Assembly: GCA_039811865.1 (NCBI GenBank)
Contig: JBDHZK010000117.1
Location: 1 to 8,731, forward strand
Reading direction: 5' to 3'
Length of the DNA stretch: 8,731 nucleotides
Source: JBDHZK01 sp039811865
GTDB taxonomy: Bacteria > Actinomycetota > Actinomycetes > Propionibacteriales > Propionibacteriaceae
Shown: positions 1 through 5,107 of the stretch, piece by piece
Layout: every line of letters starts with the position of its first letter
Numbering within the stretch: position 1 is the first letter of the stretch
Made by a program: the position numbers and the translations under genes
Notes under the pieces: model-generated
The model's database searches: none
Told to the model about the DNA's origin: nothing
Seen by the model: the letters and a program-made list of their open reading frames with translations, nothing else

Positions 1-374
1 GTGCGCGTCACCAGGTCGAGCCCCTGCTGGGAGCCGCAGGTCACCACGACGTCGTCGGGGTGGGCGGCGATCTGCTCCTCGGCCATGACTTCGCAGATCT
101 GTTCGCGGATCATCGGCTCGCCTTGGCCCGACCCGTACTGCATCGCCTGAGTGCCGCGCTCAGCGATCAGGCGGTCGACGCTTTGGCCCAAATCGAGGCG
201 CGGCAGGTCGGCGATGTTGGGCATCCCGCCGGCCAACGAGACGACCTCGGGCCGGTTCGCCACCGCGAACAGGGCCCGCACAGCCGAGACGGCCAACCCG
301 CTGGTGCGGGTCGCGTACGCGTCGACGTACGCGTCGAGGCGGGTGTCGCGACGGCTCGGCTCGGGAAAACTCAC
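1..374 (-). CDS. PLP-dependent aminotransferase, class I/II fold (N-terminal part)
   Basis: The first 124 residues of a fold-type I aminotransferase; the rest lies beyond the left edge. Such enzymes move an amino group between an amino acid and a 2-oxo acid using pyridoxal phosphate in the cytoplasm. The visible part has the family's opening: a helix with SAVRALFAVANRPEVVSLAGG (about residues 29-49, split here as SAVRALFAVA and NRPEVVSLAGG), then MQYGSGQGEPMIREQI (about 76-91) and VTCGSQQGLDLV (about 110-121), the region where the cofactor phosphate loop begins. This pattern matches the group annotated as 2-aminoadipate transaminase or LysN/MocR-like aminotransferase. The catalytic lysine is not in the window. 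The start is GTG at 374; no ATG, GTG or TTG lies in frame just upstream and the ribosome site is weak. It is divergent from the GNAT gene across 116 bp. Family is certain enough; substrate is unknown. Confidence 0.85.
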   Translation of the reverse strand, partial: MSFPEPSRRDTRLDAYVDAYATRTSGLAVSAVRALFAVANRPEVVSLAGGMPNIADLPRLDLGQSVDRLIAERGTQAMQYGSGQGEPMIREQICEVMAEEQIAAHPDDVVVTCGSQQGLDLVTR

Positions 375-490
375 CCGACTAGACTGCCCGATGGGCTCAC
401 GGATGGCGGAATTGACACCATCGGGAGCCGACAGGCGGACGGGCGCCCGGGGGATGAGGCTTTGCTGGTGAGCGCGGGTGGTGAGGTGGA

Positions 491-1087
491 TTGAAACAGT
501 CGCGATTCCAAGCCCTGCGGGTGGGGGAGTTGGACCTGCTCCCCGTTTGCCGTGAGTGCGATGCCGTGCCCCCCGGGACGTCCTGGGCGCAGGCCGCGGT
601 CGATCGCTGGGGACTTTGCGGCATGGCGGCTGTGGCCGGACGCCGGGTCGTGGGCTACGTCCTGATCGCGCCGGCGCTGAATGCCCCTCGTCGCGCGGCC
701 GTCGCCCGGGCCCCGCATCAGGCTGATTCGGCTCTCCTCCTGGCCGCCCACGTCCAGCCTGCGCAGCGTCGAAACGGTCTGGGCCGCGCCCTGGTGCAGG
801 GTGTCGCGGCCCGGCTGGTCCGCTCGGGCACCCCATGTATCGAAGCGGTCGGATCCGTCCTCGGCGGGACGTGCGCCACCCCGCCACTGTTGTGGCTGGA
901 GGGCGTTGGATTCGTGGTCAGCGTGGAGCACCCGATTCGCCCCCAGTTGCGCTTGGATCTGGACCGGGCCGTGCCTTGGCGCTTGGATCTGCGCGCCGCC
1001 TGGGACCGTATCGCCGGCGCCGTCGTGCCCCCCATCGCCCCGCCCGCTCCCGCCGGCCGAGCCTCGCGTCGCTCGCTGAGAGCGTAA
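491..1087 (+). CDS. GNAT-family N-acetyltransferase
   Basis: A 198-residue protein of the GNAT superfamily, which transfers an acetyl group from acetyl-CoA to an amine. The central strand ALLLAAHVQPAQRRNGLGRAL (about residues 81-101) contains the acetyl-CoA pyrophosphate-binding motif R93-x-x-G96-x-G98. It is preceded by the strand RRVVGYVLIAP (51-61) and followed by LLWLEGVGFVV, the usual C-terminal part of the fold. The C-terminal 25 residues are rich in Pro, Ala and Arg and probably disordered. The start is TTG at 491, preceded by a GAGGTGG ribosome-binding sequence. Substrate cannot be told from sequence. It is divergent from the aminotransferase and convergent with the membrane protein gene, with 77 bp between the two stops in which I see no strong terminator. 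A 13-base direct repeat at 949-961 and 979-991 encodes two copies of RLDL. Confidence 0.75.
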   Translation: MKQSRFQALRVGELDLLPVCRECDAVPPGTSWAQAAVDRWGLCGMAAVAGRRVVGYVLIAPALNAPRRAAVARAPHQADSALLLAAHVQPAQRRNGLGRALVQGVAARLVRSGTPCIEAVGSVLGGTCATPPLLWLEGVGFVVSVEHPIRPQLRLDLDRAVPWRLDLRAAWDRIAGAVVPPIAPPAPAGRASRRSLRA

Positions 1088-1164
1088 TCCTCAGGCGCAT
1101 GTGGAGATCACGAGACGGGTACGACCGAACGGGAGTTCCAGAGCGCGCCCGGTAGGAGTGGCGT

Positions 1165-1716
1165 TCAGGCCGTGACGGCACCAAGGATCTGCTGGGCCTG
1201 GGCGATCAGTTCGGCGGGCTGCTGACCGGCGAGGGCGATGGCCAACACAGCGGTCGTCCCCCGGCCGACGGCGCAGGCGTTCAACTGGTCCCGGGTGCGT
1301 CCACAGCGCCCGTCGCCGACGGAGAACGGATCGACGACGCCGAGTTGATTCAGCAGCCGTTCGCTCGACTCGATCGGCCGCGCGGCCACCGCGATCAGCG
1401 TGTCCTTGCCGCCCTTGGCGTACTTGGCCGAGAGCAGTTGGGCCTTCGACATGGGATCGGTGGACGCCTGGACCTTGACCGCAGGATCGCGGCTCAGCTC
1501 GCCGATCTGTACCGGTAGGGCCAAAGGCTTGGGCGTCGGGGTGGGGGAGGGGGTGGCCGCCGTCAGGGACGTGAGGCCCTGCACGTAGGCGATCACGCCG
1601 AACGCGACCAGGGCCAGGACCACCACGGCCACCACCGCGACCACGACCTGGCTGCGGCGAGCCGTGGGTAGGCCCAACCGATCGCGGCCCTGGCCGCCTT
1701 CCGACGTCTGGCTCAC
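1165..1716 (-). CDS. Single-pass membrane-anchored protein of unknown function, coupled to trxA
   Basis: I do not recognise the family. The 183-residue protein has a short polar N-terminus with basic residues R20-R21, one hydrophobic segment (about 24-46, rich in Val and Ala), a Pro/Thr linker (TPSPTPTPKP, 55-64) and a soluble domain of about 115 residues. By the positive-inside rule the domain should face outside. It has two cysteines, C138 and C148, spaced C-x9-C, which could form a disulfide. The start is GTG at 1716, only 7 bases after the trxA stop, so the two genes are almost certainly one transcript and probably translationally coupled. A link to thiol chemistry is suggested by position only. 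No catalytic motif is visible. A lipoprotein is unlikely because no cysteine follows the hydrophobic segment. Confidence 0.75.
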   Translation of the reverse strand: MSQTSEGGQGRDRLGLPTARRSQVVVAVVAVVVLALVAFGVIAYVQGLTSLTAATPSPTPTPKPLALPVQIGELSRDPAVKVQASTDPMSKAQLLSAKYAKGGKDTLIAVAARPIESSERLLNQLGVVDPFSVGDGRCGRTRDQLNACAVGRGTTAVLAIALAGQQPAELIAQAQQILGAVTA

Positions 1717-1723
1717 GAGCGGC

Positions 1724-2047
1724 TCAGATGAACTCTTCCAGGGCGCGCAGCAGCGCCATCTTCGTCTTTCCGCCCTGCATGGACTTCACCAACTGACCGC
1801 CGGAATAGATCTGAATCGTCGGCAGGCTGAGCACCTGCTGATTGGTGGGGGTGACCGGGTTGGCGTTGGTGTCGAGCTTGAGGAAGGTGACCTTGTCGGA
1901 ATAGTCGCGGGCCAACTCGTCGATGATGGGGGACAACTGCCGGCAGGGGGCGCACCAGTCCGCCCAGTAGTCGACCAGGACGGGCTTGGGCGACCCGAGC
2001 ACCAGTTGATCGAAGGTGGCGTCGGTCACTTCGGCGACGTTACTCAT
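1724..2047 (-). CDS. trxA: Thioredoxin
   Basis: A full-length 107-residue thioredoxin, a small cytoplasmic protein that reduces disulfides in client proteins and is recycled by NADPH-dependent TrxB. The redox site is WCAPC (residues 31-35, C32 and C35) inside DYWADWCAPC; the usual WCGPC has Gly where Ala33 stands here. The buried Asp26 and the cis-proline P76 in SLPTIQIY are present, as is the C-terminal GG segment and final helix. The ATG start is supported by a strong AAGGAG ribosome site at 2053-2058 with a 5-base spacer. The downstream membrane protein gene follows 7 bases after the stop. In many actinobacteria trxB lies directly upstream of trxA; here trxB is about 1.9 kb away beyond a glycosyltransferase and an SRPBCC gene. 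I found no SigR-type motif in the upstream gap; TAGTCT at 2097-2102 (minus strand) could be a -10 element but lacks a good -35. Confidence 0.96.
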   Translation of the reverse strand: MSNVAEVTDATFDQLVLGSPKPVLVDYWADWCAPCRQLSPIIDELARDYSDKVTFLKLDTNANPVTPTNQQVLSLPTIQIYSGGQLVKSMQGGKTKMALLRALEEFI

Positions 2048-2052
2048 GCTTG

Positions 2053-2058
2053 CTCCTT
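2053..2058 (-). promoter_or_regulatory. trxA ribosome-binding site
   Basis: AAGGAG read on the minus strand, 5 bases before the ATG at 2047. It is the clearest Shine-Dalgarno sequence in the window and fixes the trxA start. Confidence 0.85.
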
Positions 2059-2167
2059 AAACCTCCGGGCGAACGGCCAGCCGGTCCGGCTGCGCCAGAC
2101 TACCTTCTCTGCCCGCGCCGACAGTTTCGCGATCCGAGTCGAGGGCGCTCGCCCAGAGCCTTTCGGC

Positions 2168-2191
2168 ACGCGGGCCCACGGACGCCCGCGT
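2168..2191. repeat. Perfect 8-8-8 inverted repeat in the trxA/GT11 divergent gap
   Basis: ACGCGGGC (2168-2175), 8-base spacer, GCCCGCGT (2184-2191). The arms match perfectly. It sits 120 bp upstream of trxA and 61 bp upstream of the GT11 start, in the middle of a 205-bp divergent intergenic region. It could be a protein-binding site or an RNA hairpin; on the plus strand it is followed by TTTC, too short for a usual terminator tract. Function unknown. Confidence 0.45.
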
Positions 2192-2252
2192 TTCCCGCTC
2201 AATGGTCGACCCGAGCGAGCGCATCCTCCTGCTGGGCTGTTGAATTCGGCGC

Positions 2253-3122
2253 GTGACACTAAGGTCCCGGCTGCGGCTGCGCAGGCGCATCGAGTACGCG
2301 CTGGATCGGACGATCCGCAGAGGTCGGCGAAAGGTGCTTTGGACACAGCCGACGGCGCATCTGGGCAACTTCCTCTACGACTGGATGCACGCGTTCAACC
2401 ACCGCAACCAGGGGCTGGACATCGTCTGTTTGCGCACCGAGCACGTGGAGCCCTGGATACCCATCTTCGGGCCGGCCGCCGAGGCCCTGACGATCGAGCG
2501 CTCGCAAGTGCGCTGGACCGACCGGCGCGAGATCGGCCTGTTCAACGAGTACGGCGTGGCTTTCGACGCAGGCGATTTGGCGAGCTTCATCGAAGGGTTC
2601 GTGTTGCCCAGCGGTGTGGTCGCCGCGCAGAAGCTTCCCGATTCGCTTCGATTGGGCGAACGCGACGTGCTCGTCAATGTGCGTCGAGGGGACTACTTCA
2701 CCAACGAGGCGAACCGGCGCAGCTACTCCTTCGATACCGATGACTACCTCCGAGTCGCGCTGGCTCAAGCCCGACGAACCGGAGGTGACATCGATCGGAT
2801 TCTCGTGGTCTCCGACGGAATCCAGTGGTGCCGCGAGCACTTGAGCTGGCTCGCCCAGCACTGCGAAACGCTCGTTTGGGAAGACACCGGCCAGCCACCG
2901 GACGTCCATCTGGCCGCACTCGCGAACGCGCCCCGGCTGATCCTGACCAACTCGACGTTCTCCTACTGGGGTGGCTACCTCAGCACCTGGGCGACGAATC
3001 GGCCCGACTGGGTGGTGGCCCCCTGGTTTCACCGCCGTGAGGACGAGGGCGGGGCGGCCTGGCAACTGGATCCGAACTGGACGATCGTCAAGGACATCCC
3101 TAGCGGCTGGGCCCTGCCCTGA
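2253..3122 (+). CDS. GT11-family glycosyltransferase, alpha-1,2-fucosyltransferase-like
   Basis: A 289-residue protein with the conserved blocks of glycosyltransferase family 11, enzymes that transfer fucose from GDP-fucose to galactose on surface glycans. Visible blocks are HLGNFLYDWMHAF (36-48, counterpart of the GGLGNQLFQY start), VNVRRGDYF (141-149, the HxRRGDY donor-binding motif), LVVSDGIQWC (184-193, like the usual FSDDIEWC) and NSTFSYWGGYL (233-243, the NSTFSWW motif). The usual His of HxRRGDY is Asn142. The first 30 residues are strongly basic, with nine or more Arg, and precede the expected family start. GTG at 2253 is the best in-frame start but has no good ribosome site, so the N-terminus is uncertain. 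No other polysaccharide or GDP-fucose gene is nearby. Its codons include more TTG, CTT, GAT and CGA than glpK or trxB, which is compatible with acquisition but could reflect low expression. Family is well supported; the exact sugar and acceptor are not. Confidence 0.82.
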   Translation: MTLRSRLRLRRRIEYALDRTIRRGRRKVLWTQPTAHLGNFLYDWMHAFNHRNQGLDIVCLRTEHVEPWIPIFGPAAEALTIERSQVRWTDRREIGLFNEYGVAFDAGDLASFIEGFVLPSGVVAAQKLPDSLRLGERDVLVNVRRGDYFTNEANRRSYSFDTDDYLRVALAQARRTGGDIDRILVVSDGIQWCREHLSWLAQHCETLVWEDTGQPPDVHLAALANAPRLILTNSTFSYWGGYLSTWATNRPDWVVAPWFHRREDEGGAAWQLDPNWTIVKDIPSGWALP

Positions 3123-3126
3123 CGCA

Positions 3127-3147
3127 CCCGTTCGGCTGAGCCGCGGG
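3127..3147. terminator. Possible bidirectional hairpin terminator
   Basis: Just after the GT11 stop, CCCG and CGGC pair with GCCG and CGGG around a TGA loop, giving an 8-bp stem with a two-base TT bulge. It lies between the convergent GT11 and SRPBCC genes (58-bp gap). There is no T-tract on either side, so termination is inferred from position and structure only. Confidence 0.35.
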
Positions 3148-3180
3148 CGAGGCGGGATCAACCCTGTCCGGACGGACCGG

Positions 3181-3771
3181 TCAAGACGCGGCGTCCAACT
3201 GCTGGAGCAGCGCGAGCAGAACCGCCGCCCAGTGAGCGCGTTGCTCCTCGCGTTCGGCCGGCGATCGCAGGCGCTCGGTATGGAAACGCAACATGGTCTT
3301 GTCCACCGCAATGGCTCGCAGCGCCACCTGCAGCGTCGTGTCATGCGCTTGCCCGGCGGGTCGCCGGGTGAGCCGGACGCGATCCAGCCGACGCAGGCTG
3401 CGCACCTCCCCGGTGGTGCCATCGGAGGTCAGGTAGGCCTGCCCGACGCGCAGTTCATAACCGCCTGGTCCGAGCCAGGTGGAGCGGCCGGCGCCGAGCA
3501 GGTGCTCCCAGACCTCGGCGATCGGCGCGCCAATGGTGCGCGAGACACCGACCTGCCAGCCGGCGTCCTTCGTCAGACCGGTCGGGGCGGGCTCGGTCGA
3601 CAACCCTTCCTCCTGCGACCGGTCCACCCCTAGGCGAGCGATCCCAGCGTCCAAGTCGATGTCGAAGGGCGGCGCGGACGAGCCCGCCTGTTGGGCGACG
3701 ATCTGGCGTCGCTGACGTTCCTCACGTAGGTAGCGCAGCCCGGGCGCAAACAGCTCGAACAGCTCGCTCAT
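3181..3771 (-). CDS. SRPBCC/AHSA1-like protein with extra N-terminal region
   Basis: A 196-residue protein. Residues about 72-195 form an SRPBCC (START-like, AHSA1/Aha1 C-terminal type) domain: the opening VSRTIGAPIAEVWEHLLG, then WLGPGGYELRVGQAY, TGEVRSLRRLDRVRLT and a C-terminal helix HWAAVLLALLQQL. These helix-grip folds make a hydrophobic pocket; in bacteria the ligands are mostly unknown. The first 50 residues (SELFELFAPGLRYLREER... then PPFDIDLDAGIARL) are not part of the fold. From memory they resemble short stand-alone actinobacterial proteins, sometimes called DUF6191, which I cannot verify here. The ATG at 3771 gives a natural N-terminus; its ribosome site (TCGGGG) is poor. It follows trxB in the same direction across 174 bp that hold a strong hairpin, so it may have its own promoter. 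Role unknown; the name 'Hsp90 activator' should not be taken as function. Confidence 0.75.
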   Translation of the reverse strand: MSELFELFAPGLRYLREERQRRQIVAQQAGSSAPPFDIDLDAGIARLGVDRSQEEGLSTEPAPTGLTKDAGWQVGVSRTIGAPIAEVWEHLLGAGRSTWLGPGGYELRVGQAYLTSDGTTGEVRSLRRLDRVRLTRRPAGQAHDTTLQVALRAIAVDKTMLRFHTERLRSPAEREEQRAHWAAVLLALLQQLDAAS

Positions 3772-3829
3772 CCCCGAAGGCTACGTCGTCTCCCCTAGTG
3801 GCGAGGTTGTCGGCGGCTGGGGAGCGCGC

Positions 3830-3851
3830 GGCGCCGCAGGGTTGCGGCGCC
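3830..3851. repeat. Strong intergenic hairpin downstream of trxB
   Basis: GGCGCCGCA (3830-3838), loop GGGT, TGCGGCGCC (3843-3851): a perfect 9-bp stem with a 4-base loop between trxB and the SRPBCC gene. It probably limits read-through from trxB, but no T-tract follows in either direction. It abuts the sequence at 3851-3872 described separately. A weaker hairpin that pairs only with G-U help lies at 3899-3915, nearer the trxB stop. Confidence 0.6.
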
Positions 3852-3872
3852 TTCGACTGGCTCAGGGACGAG
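3851..3872. repeat. Possible copy of a dispersed extragenic repeat
   Basis: The stretch beginning CTTCGACTGGCTCAGGGAC closely resembles a short motif, CTTCGACAGGCTCAGG, that I remember as scattered between genes in many high-GC genomes. Only one copy is in the window, so repetition cannot be shown from this sequence. It is fused to the 9-bp-stem hairpin, as dispersed palindromic elements often are. Confidence 0.4.
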
Positions 3873-3945
3873 CTCGGCCGCTGGGCCCACAGGAGGTACC
3901 CGAGAGCTCCCCGGGCCGATGACTGGGTCTGGCCGGTCCGCGGGT

Positions 3946-4881
3946 TCAGTCCTCCAGGGCCGCGAGGTACCGCTCCGCGTCCAGGGAGGCGGCACAGCCG
4001 GACCCGGCGGCCGTCACCGCTTGCCGGTAGGTGTGGTCGACGAGATCGCCACAGGCGAATACGCCCGGAACGTTCGTGGCCGTGGAGCCCGGCTCGGTGA
4101 GGACGTAGCCGGCGGCGTCCAGATTCACCTGATCGCGGACCAACTCCGAACGTGGATCGTGGCCGATGGCGATGAAGACGCCTTGGACGGCCAGCTCGCT
4201 GGTCTCGCCGGTCACCGTGTCTCGCAGCGTCACGCCGGTGAGCGAGCCCTGCCCGCTCATCGCGGTGACCACCTTGTTCCACATGAAACGGATCTTCGGG
4301 TCCTTCTCGGCCCGGGCGATCATGATCTTGCTGGCCCGCAACTCGTCCCGGCGATGAACAACCGTCACGCTGGACGCGAACCGGCTGAGGAACGTGGCCT
4401 CCTCCAAGGCGGAGTCGCCGCCGCCGACGACGGCGATGTCCTTGCCCCGGAAGAAGAAGCCGTCGCAGGTCGCGCACCACGAGACGCCATGGCCCGACAA
4501 CCGCTCCTCGTCGGGCAGCCCAAGCTTGCGATACCCAGATCCCATGGCCAGGACGACCGAGCGGGCCGAGTGCGTCGTCCCCTCGGAGTCGGTGACGGTC
4601 TTGATCGGGCCGGTCAGGTCCATGGCGACGACATCGTCGGCGACCAGCTCCGCGCCGAAGCGCTCCGCCTGGGCACGCATGTTGGCCATCAGGTCCGGAC
4701 CCATGATCCCCTCGGCGAAGCCGGGGTAGTTCTCCACCTCGGTGGTGTTCATCAGCGCGCCACCCGCGGTGATCGAACCTTCGAAGACGAGGGGCTGCAG
4801 CGACGCCCGGGCGGCGTAGACAGCGGCCGTGTACCCGGCCGGACCGGAGCCGATGATGATTAGGTCCCGCACTTTCTCCAC
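3946..4881 (-). CDS. trxB: Thioredoxin-disulfide reductase
   Basis: A 311-residue FAD enzyme that passes electrons from NADPH to oxidised thioredoxin in the cytoplasm. Seen in order: FAD-binding GSGPAGYTAA (11-20), the redox pair in WCATCDG (C136, C139), the NADPH-binding GGGDSALEEA (153-162), the NADPH-choosing HRRDELRAS (176-184) and the second FAD motif GVFACGD (273-279). Length matches the low-molecular-weight bacterial class. I chose GTG at 4881 because it follows GGGAAGAGGAC and gives a normal N-terminus; GTG at 4872 is a possible second choice. The open frame continues upstream to an ATG at 5151, but that would run through the promoter and the divergent regulator and adds nothing of the family. 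A SigR-type promoter lies upstream. Its partner trxA is separated from it by two other genes, unlike the usual adjacent pair. Confidence 0.96.
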   Translation of the reverse strand: MEKVRDLIIIGSGPAGYTAAVYAARASLQPLVFEGSITAGGALMNTTEVENYPGFAEGIMGPDLMANMRAQAERFGAELVADDVVAMDLTGPIKTVTDSEGTTHSARSVVLAMGSGYRKLGLPDEERLSGHGVSWCATCDGFFFRGKDIAVVGGGDSALEEATFLSRFASSVTVVHRRDELRASKIMIARAEKDPKIRFMWNKVVTAMSGQGSLTGVTLRDTVTGETSELAVQGVFIAIGHDPRSELVRDQVNLDAAGYVLTEPGSTATNVPGVFACGDLVDHTYRQAVTAAGSGCAASLDAERYLAALED

Positions 4882-4899
4882 GTCCTCTTCCCTTCGAAG

Positions 4900-4949
4900 T
4901 GGGCCTTCGCGGCCCAGCCGAAGCGTATGCCAGGTACGAGGCGTCCTCG
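4900..4949 (-). other. trxB leader with two small hairpins
   Basis: If transcription begins from the SigR-type promoter, near 4950, the leader of about 70 bases would hold two perfect stem-loops: CGAGG/CCTCG with a 3-base loop (4937-4949), at the very start of the RNA, and TGGGCC/GGCCCA with a 5-base loop (4900-4916), ending 18 bases before the GTG. An 8-bp palindrome CTTCGAAG (4892-4899) directly follows the second. The stems could affect stability or translation; this is inference. Confidence 0.3.
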
Positions 4950-4957
4950 CTGCTGCG

Positions 4958-4983
4958 AACGTCGATGAGCCCAGCGCTATTCC
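4958..4983 (-). promoter_or_regulatory. SigR/SigH-type promoter of trxB
   Basis: On the minus strand GGAAT (4983-4979), exactly 18 bases, then GTT (4960-4958). This is the established consensus of the actinobacterial thiol-oxidative-stress sigma factors (Streptomyces SigR, mycobacterial SigH), and trxB is a classic member of that regulon. It points toward trxB and lies 77 bases before its start. Spacing and both elements match without mismatch. The sigma factor gene is not in the window. Confidence 0.7.
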
Positions 4984-5107
4984 GAGCGCGGCCAAGCCAA
5001 CCAATCCGGACAGAACGCAACAATTGGGAGTCTGGTTTCTTCTGAATACACCCGTAAGTGTGGGCTTGGGGGTACCGGTGAGAGGGCAGTGGTGAAATAG
5101 TGGGTGT

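Noticed and set aside
412..417. Perfect TTGACA -35 element upstream of the GNAT gene
   Set aside because: No acceptable -10 element occurs 16-19 bases downstream (GCGGAC at 435-440), so a promoter is not supported. The overlapping GGAAT is followed at 18 bases by ACA, not GTT.
1088..1164. Terminator between the convergent GNAT and membrane-protein genes
   Set aside because: Only a 4-bp stem (GAAC/GTTC) is present; too weak to call.
2259..3422. 387-codon open frame antisense to the GT11 gene
   Set aside because: The plus-strand frame has clear GT11 motifs, while this one has none and runs into the SRPBCC gene in another frame.
3899..3915. Hairpin 31 bases after the trxB stop
   Set aside because: Seven pairs only if two G-U pairs are allowed in the minus-strand RNA, with no T-tract; the stem at 3830-3851 is much stronger.
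5024..5052. TTGGGA with TACACC 17 bases on, as promoter of the response regulator
   Set aside because: Both hexamers match poorly; could be real but not supportable.
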